Below are positions 23,037 to 32,349 of a DNA stretch of 42,461 bases, in pieces. Each line of letters starts with the position of its first letter. Positions within the stretch are counted from its first letter, which is position 1. The position numbers and the translations under genes are program-made. Under the pieces are notes generated by a model that made no database searches, was not told the DNA's origin, and worked only from the letters and a program-made list of their open reading frames with translations. Source of the stretch: Winogradskyella haliclonae (GTDB lineage Bacteria > Bacteroidota > Bacteroidia > Flavobacteriales > Flavobacteriaceae); the NCBI RefSeq assembly GCF_014635865.1, contig NZ_BMDQ01000006.1:1-42461 (forward strand), read 5' to 3'.

Positions 23037-23276
23037 ATGGAAAATATTTACGAGATTTCAGAAAAGTTCAAACAGCTTGGACAAACAATGAATGATTTTT
23101 TAATCAAAAATCGCAACAACTTTTCAGAAAAAGATTTTAATGACCTGGGAGACTTAACAACACAATGTTTCCAATTATCTGACAGAATTATTACTGACCA
23201 TGCAGATGAAGGAATAGCAAAAACGTGTTTTGAGCACATTGTCAAAGAAATCAGAAGAATTTTAGACGGTAGATGA
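23037..23276 (+). CDS. Small hypothetical protein upstream of an XRE regulator
   Basis: A 79-residue, helical, soluble protein (YEISEKFKQLGQTMNDFL, FEHIVKEIRRILDGR). It is preceded by the promoter at 22949 and followed 73 bp later by an HTH gene. A short overlapping frame (ATG at 22997, MKKCRNINTK, 32 codons) is also possible but less convincing. The pairing of a small helical protein with an HTH gene is compatible with a regulatory or toxin-antitoxin pair; nothing specific is recognised. Confidence 0.5.
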   Translation: MENIYEISEKFKQLGQTMNDFLIKNRNNFSEKDFNDLGDLTTQCFQLSDRIITDHADEGIAKTCFEHIVKEIRRILDGR

Positions 23277-23349
23277 AGCAATACCTGTCTTTACACTTAA
23301 AATGTATTATATATAATCATGGTAAAGTAATTGCTTTAAACCATAATTT

Positions 23350-23655
23350 ATGAATACAAAAAAATTAAATATAGCCGAGGCCTTAGAATCTATTAGATTA
23401 GAACGAGGTGTAAACAAAAAAGAGTTTTCCAGACAATGTGGAATCTCTAATACGTATTACTCTGATATCCTTAATAGAGGAACAAGTCTTAACGTAGAAA
23501 CGTTAAATAAAATTTGCGAAAGTTTGGAGATCCCTTTAGACGTATTCTTTTTCAAAGCTTTAAATGAAGATACGATTAAGGATCCGACAAAGAAAAAGTT
23601 AATTAAAGAGATAAGACCTTTGATGAACGAAATTGCAGATTTATTGTATAATTAG
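23350..23655 (+). CDS. XRE-family helix-turn-helix regulator
   Basis: A 101-residue protein with a HTH_3 domain at about residues 8-65: IAEALESIRLERGVNKKEF, then CGISNTYYSDILNRGTSL, then VETLNKICESLEIPLDVFF. A C-terminal helix (KKLIKEIRPLMNEIADLLYN) probably dimerises. The control region in front holds imperfect inverted sequence around ATGGTAAAG ... CTTTAAACCAT, a possible autoregulatory operator. It is followed by a terminator. Confidence 0.85.
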   Translation: MNTKKLNIAEALESIRLERGVNKKEFSRQCGISNTYYSDILNRGTSLNVETLNKICESLEIPLDVFFFKALNEDTIKDPTKKKLIKEIRPLMNEIADLLYN

Positions 23656-23680
23656 TAGTCGACGTTTAGCTATTAACGAT

Positions 23681-23712
23681 AACCGCTTACAGGTAGTAAG
23701 CGGCTTTTTTAT
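23681..23712 (+). terminator. Terminator after the XRE regulator
   Basis: CCGCTTAC-AGGTA-GTAAGCGG: a perfect 8-bp stem followed by CTTTTTTATTTTT, 26 bp after the stop at 23655. Confidence 0.85.
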
Positions 23713-23892
23713 TTTTAAACATTACCTTTTTTTGAAACTCGATAGATTAGGCAACACTTCCATATTTCCTATCCTACTTGAATTACTAAGCTATTTTTAT
23801 ACTTATTCGATGAAATACCCGATTACAGGTATTTGCTTAATCATTTAAAAATCATAGATTTACATATTAAATATCAACCATTACTACCAACT

Positions 23893-24948
23893 ATGTCTAT
23901 ATTCAAATTCTATTTTAGTTTAGCTTTAATCACGATACTCTCATTACAATTAAGTTCACAAAATGTTAAAGTAATTGATTTATCTTCTGGTCAAGGAGAT
24001 GTTATCTCTAAGACTATAGTGGCAAATAAAGTTTTTACAATCAAAATCAAGAATAAACTGATAAATGAAAATTACACTTATGAGATTGAAAAAAAGATAG
24101 CGGTTATTCCATCTCTCAATTTTCCTGATACACAATTTCAAACTGTTGGTCCTCAAAGTGAATGTGAAAAATTCAGAAATACGATTGAAGACTTCATAAC
24201 TGGAGATTCTAATGATGAAACTCAGATGCCTGAGAAAATTAAAAAGTTTGAGGAGAAAATAGAAGCGTTTAAAAAACAAGAAATTAAGGATTGTGATAAA
24301 GATGAATTAGTGAAATCAGCAAATTATGCGATTCAATCCACTGTAAAAGAATTTTCAGAAGAATTCGTCTTAAAAAAAGGTGAAGAATTAGAAGTAACTA
24401 TTACCAGAATTAAAGACTCAAAACCTTTAGTATGGAAGTATATTTTTAAGGCACCAAAAAAGGGAGAATGGCAGACTTCCTATGGCTTCTCATTTATTAT
24501 GGATAGTTTTAATAAAAGAGAAAATTTCTTCTTGCAAACGACAACCAACATGACTACGGGTAATAGTGAATTTGTTGTTACAGAAAAAGTTGATCGCCAA
24601 AAACTTGAGTTTGTACCTTCTGTCTTTTTTAGTTGGCTCAAAAACACTAATGCAGACTTTCAAGTGAGTCTCTCTGGTGGTCTGAGCTTCGATTTTGAAT
24701 CTCCAACAGCATTTTTGGGATGTTCAATTTTTTATAATCGAAACTTAAGTTTAACACTTGGCTTAGTTGCTCATAAACAACAATTTTTAAGAGGACAATA
24801 TAATGCCGGAGATGTATTAACAGAATCTATATCTGAAGACCAATTGCACGAAAATGTATATACATTTAATCCGTTTCTGTCACTAAACTTCAACTTAAGT
24901 AAAAACCCATTTAAAAAAGTTGAGGAATCAGAAACAGAAAATAACTAA
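23893..24948 (+). CDS. Secreted protein with a predicted outer-membrane beta-rich C-terminus
   Basis: About 350 residues. The start at 23893 gives a good signal peptide (MSIFKFYFSLALITILSLQL, cleavage near SSQ), while an in-frame start at 23833 would bury it. The middle contains a Lys/Glu helix-rich segment (PEKIKKFEEKIEAFKKQE). The last 150 residues alternate as in a small beta barrel (FVPSVFFSWLKNTNADFQVS, AFLGCSIFYNRNLSLTLGL, FNPFLSLNFNLSK). I know no family. The gene converges with the TIR-NTPase operon, 20 bp between stops, and is probably an independent cargo gene. Confidence 0.6.
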   Translation: MSIFKFYFSLALITILSLQLSSQNVKVIDLSSGQGDVISKTIVANKVFTIKIKNKLINENYTYEIEKKIAVIPSLNFPDTQFQTVGPQSECEKFRNTIEDFITGDSNDETQMPEKIKKFEEKIEAFKKQEIKDCDKDELVKSANYAIQSTVKEFSEEFVLKKGEELEVTITRIKDSKPLVWKYIFKAPKKGEWQTSYGFSFIMDSFNKRENFFLQTTTNMTTGNSEFVVTEKVDRQKLEFVPSVFFSWLKNTNADFQVSLSGGLSFDFESPTAFLGCSIFYNRNLSLTLGLVAHKQQFLRGQYNAGDVLTESISEDQLHENVYTFNPFLSLNFNLSKNPFKKVEESETENN

Positions 24949-24968
24949 ATATAATCTTTTGGGGGCTT

Positions 24969-25778
24969 TTAAGCCTCACGAGGTACCGCTGGACCTTTGA
25001 CTGAAGAACCATTTTCTGGAAAATGAGTTTCAAGAAATCTCATTAAATCTTGATGAATATTTTTTGAATCAATACGATTGAATACATATCTGATGTTACG
25101 TTGTTTCTGAGAATACACCAATGCAAAAACTAAAATTGAACCAAACTTGTCTGAAGCCATATATTCTTCAATTGCACCATTTAAATTATCTAAAAGTACT
25201 TGCCAGTCATCTGTATCATCCAACGAAAACAAGAGGTTTGTTACATCCAAAAATAAGGCACATTCGAGGTTGGCATAGGGTTTAGCTTCTTTCTCTTTTA
25301 TTTTTTCAATAACCTTTTTCTCAAAACGTTCTACAGTTTTTGTGCCTCCACGAGAGTGAAGACCGCTACACTCCACAGTAGTATTTCCAAAATCCGATAT
25401 GTTGAAATCAGGACTTTCGCTTTTTTCAAAGATTACTTTATCACGCACAAATCTGCGAGCTATATAAATTTCAAATCGAAATCCATAGAATGATTTATCA
25501 TCGTCTTTTGCTTGACGTAGGTCTTTAATGAGCATATCAGCTGTATCTGCATTAGAGCCACTCTTAATGACCTTTAAATTATGAAGAAGATACTGGAGCC
25601 TTAGCTGATGAAGGTTATCTCTAAGGTCAATTCCATTTTTCTTTATCTCGTTATGTATAACTTCAAATTGATATTCTAATACACTTGATGAATCCGTAAT
25701 ATCTAATTCGGTATAGAGATTGTTTTTTAATTCATCGATTTCGTCTAAATAATTTTGTTTAAAATCACTCATATCCAA
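24969..25778 (-). CDS. Putative PD-(D/E)XK-like nuclease-fold protein, partner of the TIR-NTPase
   Basis: A 269-residue protein. YGFRFEIYIARRFV (Glu103) could be the helix-1 Glu of the restriction-endonuclease fold. SPDFNISDF (Pro123, Asp124) and TVECSGLHS (Glu136-Cys-Ser138) have the spacing of PD...ExK, but the catalytic Lys is replaced by Ser. The N-terminal 90 residues are helical. It could be an active variant, a pseudo-nuclease or a DNA-binding subunit. It lies 43 bp downstream of the TIR-NTPase on the same strand, so the two form one operon. The fold assignment is by motif spacing only and is uncertain; the operon link is firm. Confidence 0.5.
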   Translation of the reverse strand: MDMSDFKQNYLDEIDELKNNLYTELDITDSSSVLEYQFEVIHNEIKKNGIDLRDNLHQLRLQYLLHNLKVIKSGSNADTADMLIKDLRQAKDDDKSFYGFRFEIYIARRFVRDKVIFEKSESPDFNISDFGNTTVECSGLHSRGGTKTVERFEKKVIEKIKEKEAKPYANLECALFLDVTNLLFSLDDTDDWQVLLDNLNGAIEEYMASDKFGSILVFALVYSQKQRNIRYVFNRIDSKNIHQDLMRFLETHFPENGSSVKGPAVPREA

Positions 25779-25821
25779 TAGTATTTGTAATTAAGCTTGA
25801 GGTTCTTTGTAGAATTTTTGA

Positions 25822-28800
25822 CTATTTTAATGTGTCTATAATTAAATTGTCATTTATTAATTTTTTGACTTTATCATTTTGAAATAATTGATAATCTATA
25901 GTTTCTATGAATTCACTATAGTCTGTTATATTATTATCTTTTATCATTTTAATATTACTCCAATACTCTTTTCTATTCTTTTGGGGTATAGAATGCTTTT
26001 TTAATTTTAAAATATAATCATCTATTCTGACTGGAATAATACTTTTTTCCCAGGTTTTATCGTATTTGGCTCTGCAATTTGATAATTCAAATTGGCATGC
26101 TTCGCTTCTCAATGAATTTTTTGAAGCTATAAACACCAACATATCTCTCTCGGCAACTTCGTCAGCCATAACACGTTTTAAATTTTTATGAGGATCGTCT
26201 ATCTCAAATAAGAAAACATCAATACCATTTAATCTTAAGAATGAATAAAGTAGCATAGCAAAAGAACTATCCTTAAAACTGTAAGAAATAAAAACAGATT
26301 TATATTTTTTTCTCAAAGGCTGTATATCAAGAAAATCAATCAGTTTAATAATTTCTTCGTAAGAATCTAAATATTTAGAATTAGTAATAATTGAATAAAA
26401 ATTGGATTTAGATGGAATTACACCCTTACTCTTTAATGTTTTAAGGATTGCTACAGTACCTGTAAATCTGTATTGCTTAGCCAAAGCTACAGCTCTTGAT
26501 AATGATTTCTCTCCAAATTGTACTAATTCTTCAAATAATCTATTTTCTGTTTTATCCAAAAACCTCAATCTCCTCTTTGGAGATTGAGCCCTTAGCACTC
26601 TCAGAGCTTGAATATTAATAAAGAGTTCTAATATTTTTTTGGGATTACCATCCTTATGAAATAACTCTTTCCCGCTTTGCTTAGAGTATTTAAAAAATTG
26701 ATAAATCCCTTCTACAAGATAATCTTGCCTTAGCCTGTAAAACTGATATTCGTCATTAGACTTGGTTCTTATGACTGTCCTTGAAGGCTTGAGTGTTACA
26801 TTTTTCCCTGTAGGAGCAATAATTAATCCATAGTTCTCTACATTAAGCTTAAGTCTCAAAATATTTTTTGACTTGAGATTTTCTATTGGGCTTAGTAAAA
26901 ATCTATCGGTTAAAGTGGGCATACATTTAGATGTTGGCATTGATAAATTTTTTGAAATTTTTGCCAATTCAGATTTTGAAATAAATCGTTTAGAATAATA
27001 GACCAATTTATCTGTTAAATCATTTTTTGAAGTATAGTTATCAAAGATATTTTGAGGGTAATAACCAAAACTCAATACTTCAGAGTACATAATTACTTTA
27101 TTAATAACCTCTTTATCTTCAGTATAGAATAAAACAGAATTAGAATTTTCAAAATACTCTTTTAGTACTTTTTCTTTTTTGGGTACCGATTGATTATCTC
27201 TGTATATATCTAACTTTAAAGTTTCTCCGCTACTGTACTCAAAAACAACCTTATCGACATCATTAAAATCACTCCATTCTTGTTTAGGTGTCTGTATAAT
27301 TCCTAAAAATTTATGTTTGTATAACTCAGGAATTAACAGAGTAACACAATCTCTATTCAAACCTATATGTACATGTTTGCACCTTGAGCTTTTATCATTT
27401 ACAATAAAAGGATATCCATCACCTATGATATTATAAGAGTCATAAAAATCATTCTGATGAAATTTTTTCATCTCTTCATTCAATGTGGCATGAATTAAAA
27501 AATATTTATACTCGGGTATTGGAGCTGCGGAGAGACTATACTGACCAACTGGAAGAAATTTTTGAGTCATTACACTCTGATGATTCAAATCTACATAACC
27601 AATCAAACCAAGCCTATAGAAGTAAGAAAATACGTTATCAAATGAATAATCTGACTTTATCTTATTGTATATCTTAGTAGCGTCTTCAAATGTTATAACA
27701 TTCTTTTTACTCAGTTTACACAGTTCCCAAAAAACATCTTCTTCAAAATAAGGAACTATTTCATTTTTTAAGTAGGTAAAAAGTCGGTGCCCAACTTCAT
27801 TAACTACTCTGTGAACATTTGCAGGCGTTCTTTCATCAGGCTCTAATTTGAGTATTTTAGTTCCCATCTCAACAATCTCTCTTGGCCTGCCATAAGTATG
27901 CCTGTAAATGAAAGAAAATAGATCTTCTTGTTTTCTATCTCCATTAACGTCTTCAATAAAACTATGTTCAATCATTCCAAATCCAGTAAGCCTATTGAAC
28001 TGGATATCCGATTTACATAATCGCTCTGGAGGAGTGGCGTTTATGTTTAGTAAGAATATTTTTTTTAAATCACTTTTTGAGTAATTTAAAAATGTAGAAT
28101 AGTCGTCTAATTGTAATCTTGTAGCATCTTTATTGTTTACATAAGCTTCACTTCTAATAGAAACAAATATTTTCAAATGCTGAAAGCTGTTACATAAGTT
28201 TCTGGCAATTTGGACAATACTGATCTGTGCATTTATCCAAACCTTATGCGACAATACAGATGATTTTAAATCAGGTATTCTTAAGGACTCTCCTGTATGT
28301 TGTTCAAAGCCCTCATCTATATTATCAATAAAAATAGCTATTTGATTTATGCCTTCATCTGGTAGATTTCTTACTTTAGGTCTTAAATCTGTATTAACAT
28401 ATTTATAAATTTTATCGATAGCACCTCTGTTTTGCAAAACAGCAGTTAAAATCTCCCCAAGCTCACCAGCATTTCCTATGTAAGAGTTTATCTCTTCAGG
28501 GAGTCCAATTTTAAATCTTCTTAGGATTAAACACAGAATACAAAATTCCCATATTTTATCCCATTGCTCTCGAGATTTGAACTTATTGAGATCCTCTTTG
28601 GTAATAGAAAAACCTACTTTAGACAACTTTTCAGTCAATTTATCATCAGGAATAAATTTATACCCAGATTTTTCTCTATACAATTGACTTTTAGCTTTTA
28701 AGACTAAAGTTTTACCTAATCCTTTAGGTGCTACTAAAAAGAGTTTTTTATTATCACTTGAGTTATCTAAAAATTCCTTAATCTCTTTAGTGACAAGAAT

Positions 28801-28878
28801 GTATTTGTCTAAATACTTAACATCAATATCCCCTATATCGATGTTATTGGCATCGATGTTCCAATAAAATTTACTCAT
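25822..28878 (-). CDS. P-loop NTPase with a C-terminal TIR domain; candidate abortive-infection protein
   Basis: A 1018-residue protein. The N-terminal NTPase has Walker A VAPKGLGKTLVLK at about 49-61 and Walker B IAIFIDNIDEGFE at about 180-192. The layout recalls the Sll1717-type P-loop ATPases seen in defence islands. A long middle region (about 300-840) shows no named domain. From about 850 a TIR domain begins with SVFISYSFKDSS, then ERDMLVFIASKNSL and SEACQFELSNC; the Glu in FEL near residue 930 matches the catalytic Glu of NAD-cleaving TIRs. Prokaryotic TIR proteins deplete NAD+ or make nucleotide signals after phage sensing. Here the NTPase would sense and oligomerise, and the TIR would act. 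A 43-bp gap links it to the 269-residue partner. Confidence 0.8.
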   Translation of the reverse strand: MSKFYWNIDANNIDIGDIDVKYLDKYILVTKEIKEFLDNSSDNKKLFLVAPKGLGKTLVLKAKSQLYREKSGYKFIPDDKLTEKLSKVGFSITKEDLNKFKSREQWDKIWEFCILCLILRRFKIGLPEEINSYIGNAGELGEILTAVLQNRGAIDKIYKYVNTDLRPKVRNLPDEGINQIAIFIDNIDEGFEQHTGESLRIPDLKSSVLSHKVWINAQISIVQIARNLCNSFQHLKIFVSIRSEAYVNNKDATRLQLDDYSTFLNYSKSDLKKIFLLNINATPPERLCKSDIQFNRLTGFGMIEHSFIEDVNGDRKQEDLFSFIYRHTYGRPREIVEMGTKILKLEPDERTPANVHRVVNEVGHRLFTYLKNEIVPYFEEDVFWELCKLSKKNVITFEDATKIYNKIKSDYSFDNVFSYFYRLGLIGYVDLNHQSVMTQKFLPVGQYSLSAAPIPEYKYFLIHATLNEEMKKFHQNDFYDSYNIIGDGYPFIVNDKSSRCKHVHIGLNRDCVTLLIPELYKHKFLGIIQTPKQEWSDFNDVDKVVFEYSSGETLKLDIYRDNQSVPKKEKVLKEYFENSNSVLFYTEDKEVINKVIMYSEVLSFGYYPQNIFDNYTSKNDLTDKLVYYSKRFISKSELAKISKNLSMPTSKCMPTLTDRFLLSPIENLKSKNILRLKLNVENYGLIIAPTGKNVTLKPSRTVIRTKSNDEYQFYRLRQDYLVEGIYQFFKYSKQSGKELFHKDGNPKKILELFINIQALRVLRAQSPKRRLRFLDKTENRLFEELVQFGEKSLSRAVALAKQYRFTGTVAILKTLKSKGVIPSKSNFYSIITNSKYLDSYEEIIKLIDFLDIQPLRKKYKSVFISYSFKDSSFAMLLYSFLRLNGIDVFLFEIDDPHKNLKRVMADEVAERDMLVFIASKNSLRSEACQFELSNCRAKYDKTWEKSIIPVRIDDYILKLKKHSIPQKNRKEYWSNIKMIKDNNITDYSEFIETIDYQLFQNDKVKKLINDNLIIDTLK

Positions 28879-29247
28879 AAAAATTAAAATTAATTGATTG
28901 GCTATTTAATCAATCCTGTGGGGGGTATATTTTGAAAGCTACAAATTTTTAAATTAAAACCCTAAAAAAATCTTTATTGTAGAAAAAAAGCCACATAAAA
29001 GTGACATAAAATTGAAGCCCAGCAAGCTTAGACTTTTCGAATTGTAAAACTAATTGTGCTTTTATATCCGAGTATCTGTCTTTGGTAAAACTCCTTTACT
29101 AGGCTTCAATAAATAACTTATTTAAAAAGTATATTAGCATATATATAAATTAAGTATAGTCTTGTAGTAGTTGTCTCTTAAGTTACGTTTAAATTACTCG
29201 TTTTAGATTAAATTATTCTTAAAATTTATCTTACTAAGCAATTGAAT
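28879..29247. other. Intergenic region with an operator-like palindrome and a bracketed inverted repeat
   Basis: No gene seen. ATTGATT / AATCAAT (28893-28914) lies 15 bp upstream of the TIR-NTPase ATG and may be its operator. Further right, ATTGAAGCCCAG (29011-29022) and CTAGGCTTCAAT (29099-29110) are inverted copies with 11 of 12 matches that bracket about 75 bp. The left arm and its follow-on AGCAAGCTTAGA resemble the left arm of the 22721-22811 structure (AGCCCAGT..CAAAGCTT). Confidence 0.5.
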
Positions 29248-29640
29248 CTATTTATTATTGCGAATAGCACTCAACTCTTCAAGCCTACTTTTCATCTTAG
29301 TTTCTTGTAATTTCTCTACACGGTCTTTTTCAATAATAGAATCTAACAGTATCGTGACAACATTTTGATTGTACTCGCTCAGTGTCTCGATTTTCTCTAA
29401 TTTATCTAAAACACTTTGTTCCACATCTTCTGCTTCACGAAAAAAATCAGCCATAGGCACTCCCATAGCATCCGCTAACTTCTCTAAGGTTGATAAATTA
29501 GGAGAGACTAAGCATGACTCTACTCTTGAATAGGTGGATGTAATAACTCCCGAACGTTCTGATACTACAACTTGAGACAGCTTTTTTTCTTTTCGAATTC
29601 GCTTTAAGTTTTCTGAGAGCACGTTTTGATAATGTGTCAT
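29248..29640 (-). CDS. XRE-family helix-turn-helix regulator
   Basis: About 130 residues. The HTH_3 domain is LSENLKRIRKEKKLSQVVV, then RSGVITSTYSRVESCLVSPN, then STLEKLADAMGVPMADFFRE. A C-terminal helical segment (VEQSVLDKLEKIETLSEYNQ) follows. The start is MTHYQN at 29640; an upstream ATG at 29649 adds three residues. It is divergent from the 29770 recombinase operon, with a shared AT-rich control region, and so is the likely regulator of element excision or of that operon. Confidence 0.85.
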   Translation of the reverse strand: MTHYQNVLSENLKRIRKEKKLSQVVVSERSGVITSTYSRVESCLVSPNLSTLEKLADAMGVPMADFFREAEDVEQSVLDKLEKIETLSEYNQNVVTILLDSIIEKDRVEKLQETKMKSRLEELSAIRNNK

Positions 29641-29751
29641 AATGCACAATTTATTAAAAATTTATTGATTGTAAATGTATTTATAATTATTTAAATTATC
29701 AAAATACACAAATTATTTTTCAAAAAAACGCTTTTTATTGTGCTTTATGCT

Positions 29752-29759
29752 TATATTTG
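29752..29759 (+). promoter_or_regulatory. TATATTTG -7 element before the recombinase operon
   Basis: An exact match to the TAnnTTTG -7 consensus of Bacteroidota. A good -33 TTTG at the usual distance is not evident. It lies only 11 bp before the proposed TTG start at 29770, so transcription from it would favour the downstream ATG at about 29842. Confidence 0.45.
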
Positions 29760-29769
29760 AAAATGATTT

Positions 29770-31434
29770 TTGTGTAAAAGCATATACACCTTGAAGCACC
29801 TCACTATACATAATACCAATTTTATAACCTACAAGGACGATATGCTATGTATCGACCTACTTGGAGGGGTAGATATGTCACAGGTAGAACGTATGATATG
29901 TATGCTTCGAATTGCTTATGAAAATTATCCGTTTTACAGAACCACATTGGATTTGTATAGTGATAACCAAACTGAACGTCTTACACGATTGCTCTGCGAT
30001 AAATGGGAACTGCCTATGAACCAAGTATCTCGTTCACTACATACGATGGTATTGGAATTGGAGACATACCGCTTAGAACAATTAAAATATAAAGGTTCTC
30101 AAGAACAACTCCAGCCGAGCCTAAGTGATGAAGATCGTGAGCAGGCACTACAACTTCTAAGCTCTGAAAACTTACTCAATGAGGTTTTAGATAGATTACA
30201 TACCATAGGCATTATTGGAGAAGATACAAACGCCAGTATTCTATTTATGACGTTGGCATCACATAAGTACAGCCATCCATTTTCGGCAGTCTGCTTGGCG
30301 AAGTCTATTTGGGATAAAAGTGATGTTCTAAGAAAGCTATCAGATTGTATGCCTTATGGGTCTTACAGTTATCATAATCGTATCTCAAGTAACGCACTAT
30401 ATTATTTTGACAGTCATGCTATTCAAAATAAGGCTTTAATCATTGAGGATTTGGAATGGACACAAGAAATGCTCAAGCCCTTAGCAACATTACAAACCCA
30501 AGGACAACTCACTAATACACGAGCCACCAAAGATAAACACGGTATGCTACAATCCACCACATTTAAAGTGGTGGGAAAATTATGCTTACTGGCTTGTGCA
30601 TCAATAGATAAAAACTATGAGCATTTAGGACTCCCATTTTTAATGCTTCACCTGAATAACAGTAGTGAGCAGGATTTAGCGATTATGGATTATCAGCAAC
30701 TTATCGCTACAGGAGAGATTGCACCTACAGCTATTTTACAAGCACAGCACCAACTGGGTTGTCTTATCAGTGCATTGGATAATGTTACAGTTGTAAATCC
30801 CTATGCTACTTTAATCAAACTACCTGATACGATTTCCAATCCAAGAGTATCATTGATGCTTCTATTAAATTTCATTGAGGTTATTACCTATTTTCATCAG
30901 TACCAAAGAGAAAGCTATGTCGATAAGACTACTGGGGAAACAGTAGTCATAACACATCCCGATGATATTGCTTTAGCATTTAATTTACTTAAAAACACTT
31001 TACTTAGAAAAGCAGATGAACTTCATAAAGCAACACGCCAGTTTTACAATTGGCTTAGCACATATCTAAAAGATATGCATGACGCATCCAATGAAGAATC
31101 TACACCTCAGTTTACGGCTTTAGATATTAGAAAAGCAAAAACTATTCATCCACGAACATTGAACCGCTACTTACAGGAATTAAAGCTCTACCACTACATT
31201 GAAGTGATTGGTGGAAATAAACATCGTGGGGGCTACCGCTACCGACTTATTGATTTTGACAATCAAGACCAGGTAGATTCTCAAATACAAGCCAGCCTCA
31301 AAACAACACTTAATAACATTAAAAAGACAGACACGTCTCCAGTTGGACAGTTGGACAAAACCCTGCTGTCCAACTCTCAAACCCACACCAACTCTAAGAA
31401 AGGCAGTAGGACGACAGTAAAAGAAAAACCGTAG
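29770..31434 (+). CDS. Helicase-like protein with a degenerate P-loop and C-terminal winged helix, recombinase operon
   Basis: Up to 554 residues. The first codon is TTG; a start at the ATG near 29842 (MLCIDLLGG) is quite possible. Residues about 150-300 resemble the ATPase domain of primase/helicase proteins of mobile elements: SYHNRISSNALYYFDSH, ALIIEDLEWTQEMLKPL (Walker B side), TNTRATKDKHGMLQSTTFKV. The expected P-loop position reads AKSIWDKSDVLRK and lacks GxGKS, so ATP binding may be lost. A C-terminal HTH (FTALDIRKAKTIHPRTLNRY) follows. The next gene, a tyrosine recombinase, starts 6 bp downstream. It probably binds DNA and assists the two recombinases. Homology was judged by pattern only. 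Confidence 0.6.
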   Translation: MCKSIYTLKHLTIHNTNFITYKDDMLCIDLLGGVDMSQVERMICMLRIAYENYPFYRTTLDLYSDNQTERLTRLLCDKWELPMNQVSRSLHTMVLELETYRLEQLKYKGSQEQLQPSLSDEDREQALQLLSSENLLNEVLDRLHTIGIIGEDTNASILFMTLASHKYSHPFSAVCLAKSIWDKSDVLRKLSDCMPYGSYSYHNRISSNALYYFDSHAIQNKALIIEDLEWTQEMLKPLATLQTQGQLTNTRATKDKHGMLQSTTFKVVGKLCLLACASIDKNYEHLGLPFLMLHLNNSSEQDLAIMDYQQLIATGEIAPTAILQAQHQLGCLISALDNVTVVNPYATLIKLPDTISNPRVSLMLLLNFIEVITYFHQYQRESYVDKTTGETVVITHPDDIALAFNLLKNTLLRKADELHKATRQFYNWLSTYLKDMHDASNEESTPQFTALDIRKAKTIHPRTLNRYLQELKLYHYIEVIGGNKHRGGYRYRLIDFDNQDQVDSQIQASLKTTLNNIKKTDTSPVGQLDKTLLSNSQTHTNSKKGSRTTVKEKP

Positions 31435-31440
31435 GTCATA

Positions 31441-32349
31441 ATGAGTCTAAACGCCACATATCAATCCATTTTAGAAGAATTCAAACAGTATCTTCAAACA
31501 CTTGGATTTGCTGATTCTACGGTTTACAACTATCAAGGTTATCTGACACAATTTTTTATCTATTTGCAACAGCGACAAATCAGTCATATCGGTCAGCTTA
31601 ATGCTCAGTATTGCTATGACTATTTTGAATACTTACAAAAACGCCCAAACCTTAGACGAACACACCGCTCACTATCAAGCTCCCATTTAAATCGCACCTT
31701 TGATGCTATTGATAAGCTCTGTGAATTCTTACACCACATGGGTAATGTGTCAGCACCAACACCGCCAAAATATCGGGTCAATAGTGTAAAAACAACTCAA
31801 ATAAAAGTTCTTACCAAAGACCAAGTAAAACTTCTTTACGATGCTGTTGGGCATACTTACGGCTACAGACGTTTTCAAATACGACAACCCTATCAAGCGG
31901 TACTACTTATGATACTTAATCTTTGTTATGGGTGCGGGCTGAGACGACGTGAAGTGGAAAGACTATCATTACTGGATATTGATTTTGATAAAAGTGTGTT
32001 ACATATTCGCAGTTCAAAAAGCTACAAAGACAGATTTGTGCCTATGAGTACTTCTGTGAGGAAGCATCTGATGGATTTTGTATATAACCATCGTCGTTAT
32101 TTTCATAAGCGTCCTACTATGTTATTTCCATTCTCACATGGATTTATTGCGAATGCTATTCATATTCTACAAGAGGCGTGTAATGATGATGAGATAAAAG
32201 CTCTGCATATACATCCACATTTACTGCGTCATTCCATCGCCACTCATCTATTACAAAATGGTATGCAGATAGAATATATCCGCCGTTTTCTTGGACATAG
32301 CTCCTTGGATACAACACAACTTTATACCCATATAGCAAATGACCTTTAA
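31441..32349 (+). CDS. XerC/XerD-like tyrosine recombinase, catalytically complete
   Basis: A 302-residue enzyme with a core-binding domain (about 1-100) and catalytic domain. Key residues: Arg168 in GCGLRRREVERL, Lys193 in SSKSYKDR, His260 and Arg263 in HPHLLRHS, His286 in FLGHSSLD, and the nucleophile Tyr295 in TTQLYTHI. It would cut and rejoin one strand pair at a short core site. It is the second gene of the operon, 6 bp after the helicase-like gene and overlapping the third gene by 11 bp. This is the recombinase of the pair that has a full active site. Confidence 0.9.
   Translation: MSLNATYQSILEEFKQYLQTLGFADSTVYNYQGYLTQFFIYLQQRQISHIGQLNAQYCYDYFEYLQKRPNLRRTHRSLSSSHLNRTFDAIDKLCEFLHHMGNVSAPTPPKYRVNSVKTTQIKVLTKDQVKLLYDAVGHTYGYRRFQIRQPYQAVLLMILNLCYGCGLRRREVERLSLLDIDFDKSVLHIRSSKSYKDRFVPMSTSVRKHLMDFVYNHRRYFHKRPTMLFPFSHGFIANAIHILQEACNDDEIKALHIHPHLLRHSIATHLLQNGMQIEYIRRFLGHSSLDTTQLYTHIANDL

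Noticed and set aside
22997..23095. 32-codon frame MKKCRNINTK... overlapping the 23037 gene
   Set aside because: Too short and overlapping in another frame; kept only as a possible alternative in the 23037 entry.
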